Assembly: GCA_041915365.1 (NCBI GenBank)
Contig: JAYSBP010000007.1
Location: 47,837-111,836, forward strand
DNA length: 64,000 nt
Direction: 5' to 3'
Origin: UBA6016 sp041915365
GTDB lineage: Bacteria; Campylobacterota; Campylobacteria; Campylobacterales; UBA6016
In this document: positions 25,152 through 34,786 of the stretch, in pieces
Numbering within the stretch: the first letter of the stretch is position 1
Layout of the letters: each line of letters begins with the position of its first letter
Notes under the pieces: generated by a model
The model's database searches: none
Seen by the model: the letters and a program-made list of their open reading frames with translations, nothing else
What the model was told of the DNA's origin: nothing
Program-made: the position numbers and the translations under genes

Positions 25152-27827
25152 CTATTTTAGTTCGCCCCAGTTTTTTCCGAAGTTCAAAGATGTATTAAGC
25201 GGCACTTTGAGGGTTACTACCGACTCCATGATATGTGCCAACTCATTCGCTATATTCTCGGCTACCGATTCCTCTGCCTCAAAGATAAGCTCATCGTGTA
25301 TTTGTAGTATCATTTTTACAGGTAGATTTTCGGTCTCTATTTTTTTCGATATTTGTAGCATTGCAAGCTTGATTATATCCGCTGCCGAGCCCTGAAATAC
25401 TGTATTTACAGCCTCACGTAGGTACATAGCTTCATCTCTAGCCCCAGCATTTTTAAAATCAAAAAATCTTTTTCTCCCCATCATAGTCTCGACATATCCA
25501 GTCTCTTTTGCCCTCGCTTTTATTGATTCCAAAAAGTTTTTTACCGTAGGGAAAGAGGCAAAGTAGCTATCTATTAGCTCTTTTGCCTCTTTTGTTCCTA
25601 TTGATAGGCTATCCGCAAGCTTTTGGCTTCCCATACCGTATAGGAGGCCAAAGTTAATTGTTTTTGCTTTGTTTCTGTTTTCTTTTGCGCCGTCCTTGCC
25701 AAAAATCTTTTGAGAGGTCTCAAGATGTATATCTCTGCCTTCCAAAAAGGCGTTTACCAGCGTCTCATCTTCGCTAAAATGAGCGAGGAGTCTAAGCTCA
25801 ATTTGCGAGTAGTCAAGGCCTATAAAGATTTTGTCTCTGCTTGGTATGAAGGCGTATCTTATTTGTCGTCCCGACTCAGTTTTTGTCGGAATATTTTGCA
25901 GGTTTGGATTTTTACTGGAGAGTCTACCCGTTGCCGTTCCGGTTTGCAAAAAGCTAGTAAATATTTTGTTTTCGATATTTTTTGCCGACAGCTCAAGGAG
26001 CGGCTCAATGTATGTGCTTTTGAGCTTGAACACCTCCCTGTAATCTAGTATTTTTTCTATCACGGGATGCTCACCTATCATTTTTTGCAAGCTCCTCTCG
26101 TCCGTACTCAACCCTGTTTTGGTTTTTTTGACCGATTTTAGCCCGAGTCTTTCAAAGAGTATGTCTGATAGTTGTTTTGTGGAATTGATATTAAATTCAT
26201 ACCCGGTTAGCGAAAATATCTCTTGTCTAGCGCTTTCTATCTCTGCTTCGTTTTTGATTTTTAGCTCTTCTAGTTTTTCTCTATCTACTGCTATTCCCTC
26301 TTTTTCCATCTGCATAAGTAGCCTCATAAAAGGCATCTCTATCTCTTGAAACTCTTTGTATATGACACTTTCTTGAGTGCTTAGCTTTTTTGAGAGGGCG
26401 GCAAAAATCTTGAGGGTAAATACGGCATCCTCTGCGGCATAGCTACAAGCGTCCTCTACTGCCACTTTTGAAAAATCCTCTCCCGTTTTGACGGTCTCTT
26501 TAAACTTTATCATTTTGTGTGAAAATAGCTTTTCTGCCATTGCGTCAAGACCTACGGCACTCTCTGGGTTGTCAAGCCAGCTAAGTAGCATTGTGTCCGC
26601 AAAAACATCTATTTTTTCATCGACAAACCGCTCTATGACGGCTATATCAAACTTGAGGTTGTGCCCGACTATTTTTCTATGGCAAAGTTCCAGTAATGCT
26701 TTTTTTGCCGCTTCTTGCGATATTTGCTTTGGGGCTCCTAGATACGAGTGGGCAAGTGGAGCATAAAACCCCTCTTTTTCATCGTACGAAAACGAAAAAC
26801 CGACTAGGTTTGCTACTTTTGTATCGAGCGAGTCAGTCTCCGTATCGAGAGCAACTATCGCCTCGTCAGGTATTTTTGAGATTATTTCAAATAGTTTTTC
26901 GTCACTTTCGATAAGTGTTGCCTTAAACTCGTTATTTGCCTCTTTTGGACTCTCTTTTGTCGGCATCGCAACCATCAAGCTATCTTTATTTAGTAGGTGT
27001 TTGATGTCAAGAGAGAGCATTTCGTCTTTGATTTTTGAAAAATCTATAACGGAGGGGAGGGTGCATTCATCATAATCAATAGATTCAAGTATATCCGCCC
27101 TTAGCGTTACGAGTTTTTTGCTCATAAAGGCATTTTCTTTTCCGACTTCCAAAAGCTCTTTTGTACGCCCTTTGATTTCATCTATGTGTGCATACAGATT
27201 TTCTATGGTTTTGTACTCATTGATTAGCTTTTCCGCTGTTTTTGGCCCTATCCCCTTTACTCCCGGCACATTGTCTACGCTATCGCCGATAAGTGCTTGA
27301 AAATCTATAAACAAAGATGGATGCACGCCAAATTTTGCAATACAACCGTTTTCATCTACTATTATCTTCTTTGACGGCTCCCAGACTACGGTCTGCCCGT
27401 CTTTGATTAGTTGATACAAGTCTTTGTCATGACTGACTATTCTTGCGTTTAGCCCATCTTTTTTGGCTATGGCACAGATGGAAGCTATGATGTCGTCCGC
27501 CTCAAAGCTGTCTATTGACATTGTTTTTAACCCTAATTTATGCAGCCACTCTATAGCTATTGGGAGCTGTGCTTTGAAATCCTCTGGAGCGTCAGGACGA
27601 TTTCCTTTGTAATCGTCATAAATGTCTTCCCTAAAGCCCTTTGTTTTGCTCTCTAGGCAAAATATCATATAGTCGGCTTCGTGTTCTTTTGAGATTTTGG
27701 ATAGGAAGTTTAAAAATCCCGTCAGAAGTCCTGTCGGAAAACCGCTTTTGCTCTTGAGCGGTGGCATTGCAAAGTAACTGCGGAAGAAAAATCCGAATGT
27801 ATCTATCACGGCTATTGTTTTTGGCAT
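25152..27827 (-). CDS. polA: DNA polymerase I
   Basis: Repair and Okazaki-fragment polymerase, 891 residues, full length. The N-terminal 5'-3' nuclease domain (about 1-270) has SFEADDIIA and GVKGIGPKTAEKLI. The 3'-5' exonuclease domain keeps its acidic residues in ALDTETDSLD, VGHNLKFDIAV and YAAEDAVFTL, so proofreading is probably retained, unlike Taq. The polymerase domain has the motifs GLDYSQIELRLLAHFSED, NRNKAKTINFGLLYGM and ILQIHDELIFEA. It shares a divergent promoter region with the propeller gene at 27898. Confidence 0.97.
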   Translation of the reverse strand: MPKTIAVIDTFGFFFRSYFAMPPLKSKSGFPTGLLTGFLNFLSKISKEHEADYMIFCLESKTKGFREDIYDDYKGNRPDAPEDFKAQLPIAIEWLHKLGLKTMSIDSFEADDIIASICAIAKKDGLNARIVSHDKDLYQLIKDGQTVVWEPSKKIIVDENGCIAKFGVHPSLFIDFQALIGDSVDNVPGVKGIGPKTAEKLINEYKTIENLYAHIDEIKGRTKELLEVGKENAFMSKKLVTLRADILESIDYDECTLPSVIDFSKIKDEMLSLDIKHLLNKDSLMVAMPTKESPKEANNEFKATLIESDEKLFEIISKIPDEAIVALDTETDSLDTKVANLVGFSFSYDEKEGFYAPLAHSYLGAPKQISQEAAKKALLELCHRKIVGHNLKFDIAVIERFVDEKIDVFADTMLLSWLDNPESAVGLDAMAEKLFSHKMIKFKETVKTGEDFSKVAVEDACSYAAEDAVFTLKIFAALSKKLSTQESVIYKEFQEIEMPFMRLLMQMEKEGIAVDREKLEELKIKNEAEIESARQEIFSLTGYEFNINSTKQLSDILFERLGLKSVKKTKTGLSTDERSLQKMIGEHPVIEKILDYREVFKLKSTYIEPLLELSAKNIENKIFTSFLQTGTATGRLSSKNPNLQNIPTKTESGRQIRYAFIPSRDKIFIGLDYSQIELRLLAHFSEDETLVNAFLEGRDIHLETSQKIFGKDGAKENRNKAKTINFGLLYGMGSQKLADSLSIGTKEAKELIDSYFASFPTVKNFLESIKARAKETGYVETMMGRKRFFDFKNAGARDEAMYLREAVNTVFQGSAADIIKLAMLQISKKIETENLPVKMILQIHDELIFEAEESVAENIANELAHIMESVVTLKVPLNTSLNFGKNWGELK

Positions 27828-27861
27828 TTTATTTATCTTTTTGTAATTTTGGATTAGTCGT

Positions 27862-27869
27862 ATTATAAT
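27862..27869. promoter_or_regulatory. bidirectional TATAAT box between polA and the propeller gene
   Basis: The near-palindrome TATTATAATA gives TATAAT on both strands (plus 27864-27869, minus 27867-27862). It lies about 29 bp before the TTG start at 27898 and about 35 bp before the polA ATG at 27827, so either or both genes may use it. Confidence 0.5.
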
Positions 27870-27897
27870 ATACCCAAGTTTTTAGAGGCGGCAGATA

Positions 27898-29646
27898 TTG
27901 GATAGTAGTTGTAAATTTCAAGTTAGCTCCAAGTGTATAGACGTTCAAATATTTGATAACAAAAGCATTGTGAGCACATCGGGTGACGGTGCTATCAAAA
28001 TCGTGACGGGCGGCAAAAGTAAAGATTATAGAATTCAAAATATAGCCGGACAAAAACAAGGCGGCTTTAGAAGTTTTGACAGGGACGGCTCTATGCTGTT
28101 CGCATTTGCCTCCGAGGAAAATAAAAAGCTAATCGTCTATGACTTTGAGGCAAAAACTCAAGTAGCGTCGTATGCGAGCGAACAGCGAATAATTATGCTG
28201 GAGACAGACTATAGCGGAGAGTTAATACTTTTTTATACCGATGATTTCAAACTCAACGTTTTTAATGTCGGCGAAAAAAAGCTTACAAGTTCCATTTTTA
28301 TAAGCAACGGTTTTATACCGTCAAAAATAGTATTCAACTACGACCTAAGTAAAGTCGCTCTTCTCTCTGACGTCGGACAAGGGTTTATCTGCTCTCCTAT
28401 GTCTTTGAAGCTAGTCGGTTCTTTTACCACTGCTGGACAAGATGCCTGTTATAACGGCTTTTTGGATGAAAAAAGCTTCGTATCTGTCGCAAAAGATGGG
28501 CAAACGGCCATTGTAGATACCGATATAATGAAGTCTTCCAGATACAATATGAGATTTCCGTCTTTTTGCAAAAAAGGATTTTTTATAAATGACAATGCTT
28601 TGTTTTTGGGTATCTTCAAAGACGGTAGTTTTGTTGTTTTTGACGTCGAAAATGAAAAGAATATATGCACCGGCAAGCTAAACGCCGTTGCCGAACCGAT
28701 GCTGGCTAGCTTTGATGAAAAAAATCTCATTTTAGCGGTGGAGGATTCCAAGTCTACACTTTCGATATTCGATATAAGCTCGGCGTTTAGTATATTTCGC
28801 ACGTTGTTTTCTGGCAGGGATTTCCAAAGCTGTTATAGGCTTCTCTCGGAAAACGAGCTTCTTGTTTTTACCGATGCGGCCAAAATGCTAGAGGATGTTT
28901 TTTCCGCTTTTGCGATGAGCTCTCTTAAGATGGCGGAGGCTGAAAACTATGATGGAGCTATAAAACAATTAAGCCCATTTTTGAAAGTTGCGCAAAAGAA
29001 AAATGAACTTAAGGAAATCATAGAGTCAATAGAGACAATGCGCTCTTTTGTCACATTCATTAAGACGCAAAAATATACAAATGCCTACAATCTAGCCGAG
29101 AGATATAGATTTTTGAAACTTACCGGATATTATAAGGTCATGGAAGATGAGTGGCAGACAAAATTTGAACAAGCAAAAAATCTAGCCGTAGCCGGCAGGC
29201 TTGAAGAGGCTAGGGATTGTTTTGCGGCATTTAGAGGTGTGGCGTCAAAGACGGAGCTTATAAAGCAACTGCTAGCCGAGAGAGAGACCGTAAATCTGTT
29301 TTTAAAAAAACTTGTTGCGAAAGATTTTAAAGCTGCATTTGAACTTGCAAATTTGCATCCATTTTTAAAAGAGATAAAAGAGTTTAAGAGCTTAAAAGAA
29401 ATCGGGGAGAAGGGGATACAAAAGACCGATTGTCTTCTTAGAATCGGAGAGTTGCAAAAAGCTTTGGAGACGATAGCCGCCCTCAAAGCAATTCCGCCGT
29501 TCAAGGCTGAGGCCGAGAACTTAGAGCTTCGAGCGGGAATATATACGAAATATCACGCCTATAAACAAGCCGGAGATAAGACGAAAATAAAAATATTGGA
29601 AAAAAAATATCCATACCTTATAGAGCCAAATTCTTGCTCAATCTAA
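27898..29646 (+). CDS. propeller-like protein with C-terminal helical repeats, unknown function
   Basis: 582 residues. The N-terminal half (about 1-300) has repeated beta-rich units like a WD40-type propeller (FDNKSIVSTSGDGAIKIV; FDRDGSMLFAFASEENKKLIVYD cut short here). The C-terminal half (about 335-580) is helical, with TPR-like pairs such as YTNAYNLAERYRFLKL and KDFKAAFELANLHPFLK. There is no signal peptide or membrane helix, so it should be cytoplasmic, perhaps a scaffold. No ATG is near; TTG with GAGGCGG about 6-10 nt upstream is the best start. I recognise no named family. Confidence 0.75.
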   Translation: MDSSCKFQVSSKCIDVQIFDNKSIVSTSGDGAIKIVTGGKSKDYRIQNIAGQKQGGFRSFDRDGSMLFAFASEENKKLIVYDFEAKTQVASYASEQRIIMLETDYSGELILFYTDDFKLNVFNVGEKKLTSSIFISNGFIPSKIVFNYDLSKVALLSDVGQGFICSPMSLKLVGSFTTAGQDACYNGFLDEKSFVSVAKDGQTAIVDTDIMKSSRYNMRFPSFCKKGFFINDNALFLGIFKDGSFVVFDVENEKNICTGKLNAVAEPMLASFDEKNLILAVEDSKSTLSIFDISSAFSIFRTLFSGRDFQSCYRLLSENELLVFTDAAKMLEDVFSAFAMSSLKMAEAENYDGAIKQLSPFLKVAQKKNELKEIIESIETMRSFVTFIKTQKYTNAYNLAERYRFLKLTGYYKVMEDEWQTKFEQAKNLAVAGRLEEARDCFAAFRGVASKTELIKQLLAERETVNLFLKKLVAKDFKAAFELANLHPFLKEIKEFKSLKEIGEKGIQKTDCLLRIGELQKALETIAALKAIPPFKAEAENLELRAGIYTKYHAYKQAGDKTKIKILEKKYPYLIEPNSCSI

Positions 29647-29739
29647 CCTCTTTGTGACCCCTAAGCAACCGTAATCATTTTGTAACACCGCTTCACTACA
29701 ATCAGCCCGCTAAAAAAATATAACTACAAAAGGGCTAAA

Positions 29740-31212
29740 ATGAAACTAAGAGCATCTCTTGTCGCTTTGGCGGCGCTTGCGTCTGTAGCTTCGGCTAGCG
29801 GTCTTACGCTATATGAAGATATTACGACAAAACAAATCTTTACTGAACCAGGTGAAAACAGACAAAAACTAGGTTCTTTCGTGCAAGAAAATAATCTTGC
29901 TGAGATGATGAGCAAAGAAACAAAAAGCACTCCTGTTTTTGCTGCAAAATCACAAAAGCTAGAGTTTGAAGGTACACACTACTTCGGTTATACAAGCAAT
30001 AACTACAGAGAAAAAAATGCCTATGGAACAAAAAGCGCTGGCGGCTTTGAATTTAGAAGAAACTACGTTCAAGTTAAAGCATATCTTACAGACAAAGACT
30101 ACTTCAGGGTAACTGTTGACTCTACAAAAGAGCTTGAAGCGTCTCCAACTAGCTCAGGTAGCACAAGTGGCTATTCGACTGCGTATGTCAAGTATGCTTA
30201 CCTATGGCTTGATAAAGTGCCGCTAATTCCAAATACTGGTGCCGAAATAGGTGTTGTCCATAGACCTTGGATAGACTACGAGGAGCACAACTCTTGGTAT
30301 TATAGATCGTTCAATAAAGTTGCGGTAGAAGATAAGTTTTCAACTGCTTATACGAAATATACGGCTGCAGTGGCACCAGTTCTGGCGAATAACTATCAAG
30401 CAACTGCTGCAACATATTCATCAACTACTGTTGGACCGGACATTATAAACTCCGCAGATCTTGGTATAAACCTAAAAACAAAGACAGAATATTTTACATC
30501 TGAAATCGGCTTACTTAACGGCGAAGGTTATCATGCCGATAAAAATGCAGCGAATCAAGCCGGAAGTAATGGAATGTCATTTGAATACAGACTTACAGGT
30601 CACATATTTGGCGATGGCAAAAAAGTTGGCAAATATGATAGAACAAAAGACAGTTATGCAAATATCTCTGTAGCCGGAATGGTAAGCAAAAACCATAAAG
30701 ATAATAATCTTGCGGCAAATGATAATGCGGAATATGACAGAAAATGGACAATGGTTCATGCTGTTTACAACAACCCATACTTTCTAGTTGCCGCACAATA
30801 CTCAAAAGTAAATGATGACCTGAACTATCCAGATTCAGCAACAACTTCACTTTATGACAAAGAGCTAAAAGTATGGTCTGTGAATGCAGAGGTTAGACCT
30901 GTAAAAGATTGGACTATCATCGCAAGATATGACAATATGGACACAAAATACAAAAATGCAAACAGCGCAACAACGAATGCTGATTCAAAATATAACGATA
31001 ACAAAGTAGGCGATGCAACCCAAACAATGGTCGGTGCAGCTTATAAATATAGCAAAAACATTAGCTTTATAGGTACGTATAAGGTTGTTGATGCAAAAGA
31101 TAAGACTGTTGTGACTGCGGCTCAAAGAAATTATGCCGGTGCTGGCGCAACAACAGTTGGCGATATTCTAGACAAAAGAACTTTCATGCTTACAACTGAA
31201 GTTAAATGGTAA
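29740..31212 (+). CDS. major outer-membrane porin-like protein
   Basis: 490-residue exported protein. It has a signal peptide with Ala-x-Ala cleavage near residue 20 (ALASVASASG), many alternating aromatic/polar beta strands (FRRNYVQVKAYL, YFRVTVDSTK, WSVNAEVRPVKDWTIIARYD) and a C-terminal Trp (TTEVKW), the typical recognition end for outer-membrane barrel insertion. Low cysteine, high Tyr/Lys/Asn and a strong AAAAGGG ribosome site suit an abundant porin. It resembles Campylobacterota major outer-membrane proteins in layout; solute specificity is unknown. Confidence 0.8.
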   Translation: MKLRASLVALAALASVASASGLTLYEDITTKQIFTEPGENRQKLGSFVQENNLAEMMSKETKSTPVFAAKSQKLEFEGTHYFGYTSNNYREKNAYGTKSAGGFEFRRNYVQVKAYLTDKDYFRVTVDSTKELEASPTSSGSTSGYSTAYVKYAYLWLDKVPLIPNTGAEIGVVHRPWIDYEEHNSWYYRSFNKVAVEDKFSTAYTKYTAAVAPVLANNYQATAATYSSTTVGPDIINSADLGINLKTKTEYFTSEIGLLNGEGYHADKNAANQAGSNGMSFEYRLTGHIFGDGKKVGKYDRTKDSYANISVAGMVSKNHKDNNLAANDNAEYDRKWTMVHAVYNNPYFLVAAQYSKVNDDLNYPDSATTSLYDKELKVWSVNAEVRPVKDWTIIARYDNMDTKYKNANSATTNADSKYNDNKVGDATQTMVGAAYKYSKNISFIGTYKVVDAKDKTVVTAAQRNYAGAGATTVGDILDKRTFMLTTEVKW

Positions 31213-31241
31213 TCTAACCCTCTTTCATATACTCCTTGTTT

Positions 31242-31271
31242 AAAGGGTGAGGCCTTGCGGCTTCACCCTTT
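31242..31271 (+). terminator. rho-independent terminator of the porin gene
   Basis: A 13-bp stem (31242-31254 with 31259-31271, one G-U pair, TTGC loop) starting AAAGGGTGAGGCC is followed by a T run to about 31274. It lies 30 bp after the porin stop and is the clearest intrinsic terminator of a protein gene in the window. Confidence 0.85.
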
Positions 31272-31312
31272 TTTGCTTTACTGACCCATTTATACAAAAA
31301 GCCCCTTTTTGC

Positions 31313-31318
31313 TAAAAT
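31313..31318 (+). promoter_or_regulatory. -10 box of thrC
   Basis: TAAAAT in a T-rich TTTTTGCTAAAATAC context, 27 bp before the thrC ATG, matches the extended -10 style of Campylobacterota vegetative promoters. Confidence 0.5.
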
Positions 31319-31345
31319 ACTCCCAAAAATTACGGGATTTTCTGA

Positions 31346-32812
31346 ATGAAATTTATTGAAACTAGAGGCAATGACGGCGCAAAGCCAAAAGAGGTTACTT
31401 TTTCGTATGCACTTTTGAACCCATCCGCAAGCTATAGCGGTCTTTATTCTCCACTACATCTTCCGACGATAGACGCTGAATTTTTGCTAAGAGTAAAAGA
31501 TATGAGTTATAAAGAACTGGCATACTCTATTTTCAAAATTTTTGATATGGATATAGATGATAGTTCTTTGAAAAAAGCACTTGATAGATACGATAGCTAC
31601 GATAGTGCGGACTCTGCCCCTATATCAAAAATAGAAGATGATCTTTTTGTTTGTGAGCTATATCACGGACCGACTAGGGCGTTTAAAGATATGGCGCTTC
31701 AGCCATTCGGGTCGATATTTGCGGATCTTGCAAAAAAGCAAAATCAAAAATATTTGGTTATGACGGCAACTAGCGGTGATACTGGGCCTGCGGCACTAAA
31801 GACTTTTGAGGGTGCCGATAATGTTAAGGTAGTTTGCCTTTATCCGGAGGGCGGCACTAGTGATATTCAGAAATACCAAATGCTCTCACTGGATAAAGAC
31901 AATCTAAAAGTCATAGGAATAGACGGTACATTTGACGATGCGCAAAGCGCACTTAAGGGGCTTTTGGCCTCAAAAGAGTTTCAAGATGAGCTTGCAAAAG
32001 ACGGTTACAAAGTATCTGCAGCAAACTCTGTCAACTTCGGTAGAATAGCGTTTCAAACCGTTTATCACTTTTATGCGTATCTACAACTGCTTACAAAAGG
32101 CGAGATAAAAATCGGCGAAAAAATAGACGTTATCGTCCCATCCGGCAATTTTGGGAATGCACTTGGCGCATACTATGCAAAAAGAATGGGCTTGCCTATT
32201 GAAAAAATAAAAATAGCTTCAAACGCAAATAATATCCTGACGGAACTAATAGAGGGCGGCTCATACGACCTTACAAAAAGAGAGCTTGTAAAGACCATAT
32301 CTCCTGCGATGGATATTCTAATATCTTCAAATATAGAGAGAATATTGTTTGATAAGTTTGGCTCTGTAAGAACGAAAGAGCTTATGGATGAGCTTTCCAA
32401 AAATAGATGCTACAAGCTAACTGACTCTGAGCTATCCGTAATAAAAGGTGATTTTGAGGCTGTATACGGAGATGATGCGTACTCCAAAGAGATAATCGCA
32501 AAATATGCAGCAAAGGGATACCTAATGGACCCGCATACGGCCCTATGCGTAAAAGCTTACGCCGCCAATGGCAAAAAGACGGTTATGTATTCGACTGCCG
32601 AGTGGACGAAGTTTTCCCCTAGCGTGTTAGAGGCGCTTGATTCATCAAATATTGGCAAGAGAGATGCCGAAGCTATAGCGCAGATAAAAACTAATTTTGA
32701 CTTTACGCTTCACCCTGATATTGAAAAGCTTTTGGATTACAAACCGCAAGCAAAAGCCCCAATAAAAGTGGACGGATTGCAAAATGCGGTGTCGGAGTTT
32801 ATAAGACTATAA
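31346..32812 (+). CDS. thrC: threonine synthase
   Basis: PLP enzyme converting O-phosphohomoserine to threonine. 488 residues, the long proteobacterial/yeast-like type. The PLP-lysine region is YHGPTRAFKDMALQPFG (about residues 105-120), followed by the phosphate-binding VMTATSGDTGPAAL and IVPSGNFGNALGAYYAKRMG. It is a single gene on its own promoter, and its last 6 bp overlap the convergent gene ending at 32807. No homoserine pathway neighbours are present. Confidence 0.95.
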   Translation: MKFIETRGNDGAKPKEVTFSYALLNPSASYSGLYSPLHLPTIDAEFLLRVKDMSYKELAYSIFKIFDMDIDDSSLKKALDRYDSYDSADSAPISKIEDDLFVCELYHGPTRAFKDMALQPFGSIFADLAKKQNQKYLVMTATSGDTGPAALKTFEGADNVKVVCLYPEGGTSDIQKYQMLSLDKDNLKVIGIDGTFDDAQSALKGLLASKEFQDELAKDGYKVSAANSVNFGRIAFQTVYHFYAYLQLLTKGEIKIGEKIDVIVPSGNFGNALGAYYAKRMGLPIEKIKIASNANNILTELIEGGSYDLTKRELVKTISPAMDILISSNIERILFDKFGSVRTKELMDELSKNRCYKLTDSELSVIKGDFEAVYGDDAYSKEIIAKYAAKGYLMDPHTALCVKAYAANGKKTVMYSTAEWTKFSPSVLEALDSSNIGKRDAEAIAQIKTNFDFTLHPDIEKLLDYKPQAKAPIKVDGLQNAVSEFIRL

Positions 32813-33244
32813 AAGCCCTTTTAGCCTGACAACATCTTTGTTGTCGGCCGGCTTTACATAGGCTTCTTTTGCATTTCTTTTAATGACAACGACTATTGTT
32901 CCTATAGGTAGCGTGTCTTTATCATATTTGCTTTTTTTGATTATAAAATAATCTAGCTCTTGCCCTTTGATGACCATTTTTTTCTCGCTCACTATCTTAC
33001 CAAACTCTCCAACTTCGACTTTTATTTCGTTTTCTAGTTTTGGTAAAGTGACTTGAGGCTCTTCTTTTATCTTTTGGGGTTTATTTTTTTTGAGTAGTTT
33101 GGCGACTGTAGCAATGGTCATGGTGAGCGATATTGCGCCAAGTATGACGTATGCGAAAGTACCTCCAAAAATCGTAGAGTCATGCGGAATGAGTCCGAAA
33201 TTGCTAGCTAGTATCTCATTGAGATCGAAGAGAAATTTCTCCAT
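32807..33244 (-). CDS. single-pass membrane protein with a small C-terminal beta domain, unknown function
   Basis: 145 residues. There is one membrane helix (about residues 27-50, FGGTFAYVILGAISLTMTIA), a Lys/Glu-rich linker and a C-terminal domain (about 80-145) containing GEFGKIVSEKK and LPIGTIVVVIKR. The domain's glycine pattern is reminiscent of NfeD-type OB folds, but the match is weak. It is on the minus strand, 32 bp downstream of the haem-copper-oxidase-like gene, so it may be the last gene of the hemerythrin operon. Confidence 0.65.
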   Translation of the reverse strand: MEKFLFDLNEILASNFGLIPHDSTIFGGTFAYVILGAISLTMTIATVAKLLKKNKPQKIKEEPQVTLPKLENEIKVEVGEFGKIVSEKKMVIKGQELDYFIIKKSKYDKDTLPIGTIVVVIKRNAKEAYVKPADNKDVVRLKGLL

Positions 33245-33276
33245 AAAACCTTAACCAAAAAATAAACTATGAGCCA

Positions 33277-34527
33277 CTATATCGAATTTTGAGACGCTTT
33301 TATTAGTTCTCGCTTGTAAATTTTGACAGTTTTTATGATGTTTGTTGCCAAAATTCCAAAACTTATTGCCGCACAAAGCGAGCCGAGTAAAAATGCGGGA
33401 TGAAAAAAGATAGAAGCAAAAAATAGCATTATGGAGGCTAAATGAAAATATAACTCACCATTTGCCGCTTTGTCGCTAATCATCTCTCGCACACTCGGTG
33501 CATCCCATATGCCGTTGTTTGCTAGATGAAACCAAGCAAGAAAAGGAACTATCTTGTTTGACATGGCTTTTACTATCGAGCCCAAAAAACCAAGTCCAAA
33601 AAACAAAGCAAACAAAAATTCTTTGCTTTTTAGCTCAAAAAACACGCTGATAGCCCAAACAGCAAGTGCAATAATTAAAGATGAAAGTCCAGTTTGCCAC
33701 ATTTTTAGCGAAGCATCAGAGAGCAGTCTCTTTCTCTCTTTTAGTTTTTTTAGCGCTACGACAGCAAAGGCTAGGAGGGCAGTCCAAATCACAAGTTTTG
33801 CTACGGTCGAGGCAGTTTCATTTGGGATAAAAAGCGTAACAGAGGCCACAAAAATAACACTTGGCCACACCCTGCAAAACTTTGGAAATTCTGGAGAGAC
33901 GTAAAACATAGGTAGTACTTGATGGGCAATAGCTATCACCAAAGTGGCAAAAAAACCAAATATTGCGACACCTAGATGCACATCGGCAAGTCTAAAATGA
34001 GACGATAAAATATTAAGAGAGGCTTGTGAAAAAAGTAAATGCCCACCAAGTCCAAAAGCTAAGATGGATGCGATGAGCGCAAGCCTTACCCCCTTTACGG
34101 TTTGGCTTGTGAGTTGTTTGTTCGTTTGTATTTTTGCGATTAGCATACCAAACGACAAAAGTAGCGACACAAGAAGTATGATAGTCGCAGCAAACAGTAG
34201 CGGTCTATAAAAAACAAATCCACAAAAAAACAATACAGCGCCGAAAGCGATTCCAAGCTGTGCTGATGTTATTATCTTCGGGCTTTCTATTTTTACGCCG
34301 CCAACTACTGGAAGCATTTGGGAAAGTGCTCCAAAAGCGGCGTTTAGTAAAAAGCCTATAGTAAATATATGCACGGATGCTATGATATATGGGTCGTATC
34401 TGTCCAGACTATCTGCAAATAAAAGTGTAACAAATGAGATAGCACCAAAAACAGAAGAGGCTATAAAAAATGGATATATCCTGCCAAAAGGTGGCGCATC
34501 AGATAGTGAAAGTCCTGCCGTATTCAT
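33277..34527 (-). CDS. polytopic membrane protein, NnrS / haem-copper oxidase subunit I-like
   Basis: 416 residues with about 12 membrane helices. Conserved-looking histidines lie in helices: ASVHIFTIGFLLNAAFGALSQMLPVVGG (first histidine near 53), DVHLGVAIFGFF, IAHQVLPMFYVSPEFP and FLAWFHLANNG. This pattern resembles NnrS-type or catalytic-subunit-like proteins seen beside NO-response genes. Function is not established; haem binding is inferred. GGAG lies 10 nt before the ATG, and the start overlaps the DUF2249 gene by 29 bp, showing tight coupling to that gene. Confidence 0.7.
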   Translation of the reverse strand: MNTAGLSLSDAPPFGRIYPFFIASSVFGAISFVTLLFADSLDRYDPYIIASVHIFTIGFLLNAAFGALSQMLPVVGGVKIESPKIITSAQLGIAFGAVLFFCGFVFYRPLLFAATIILLVSLLLSFGMLIAKIQTNKQLTSQTVKGVRLALIASILAFGLGGHLLFSQASLNILSSHFRLADVHLGVAIFGFFATLVIAIAHQVLPMFYVSPEFPKFCRVWPSVIFVASVTLFIPNETASTVAKLVIWTALLAFAVVALKKLKERKRLLSDASLKMWQTGLSSLIIALAVWAISVFFELKSKEFLFALFFGLGFLGSIVKAMSNKIVPFLAWFHLANNGIWDAPSVREMISDKAANGELYFHLASIMLFFASIFFHPAFLLGSLCAAISFGILATNIIKTVKIYKRELIKASQNSI

Positions 34528-34786
34528 TTTCTATATTCTCCAAAATATATTGTTTTGTCGCTTCATCCCCCATATGCCATGCAAAAATATAGTGTATTCC
34601 GTCGTCTTCAAAGTAAAAGTGGCTAAGAGATAAGGCGTCTAACACATTGCTAAGTTTACAAGGGTGCATACGGTGAAGCATTTTGAGATATTCGTTTTGT
34701 CGCAATGCTTTTGCCGTCTTCATTGCGTACTCTAGCGGCAAGGGAGCTTCGAGTTCCCTTGCATCTACCAGTTTTTCAAGCGGCAC
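34499..34786 (-). CDS. DUF2249-like small protein
   Basis: 95 residues with the DUF2249 layout: VDARELEAPLPLEYAMKTAKAL, then HRMHPCKLSNVLDAL and a C-terminal beta hairpin FEDDGIHYIFAWHMG. DUF2249 domains are often fused or adjacent to hemerythrin domains in nitrogen-oxide and anaerobic stress genes. It overlaps the hemerythrin gene by 11 bp upstream and the membrane-protein gene by 29 bp downstream, so the three are one translational unit. Activity is unknown. Confidence 0.7.
   Translation of the reverse strand: MPLEKLVDARELEAPLPLEYAMKTAKALRQNEYLKMLHRMHPCKLSNVLDALSLSHFYFEDDGIHYIFAWHMGDEATKQYILENIENEYGRTFTI

Noticed and set aside
25152..27827. Loss of polA proofreading
   Set aside because: The acidic exonuclease residues are visible in DTETDSLD, HNLKFD and YAAEDA.
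32807..33244. Firm NfeD assignment
   Set aside because: Only the glycine spacing is reminiscent; key NfeD segments are missing, so it stays unknown.
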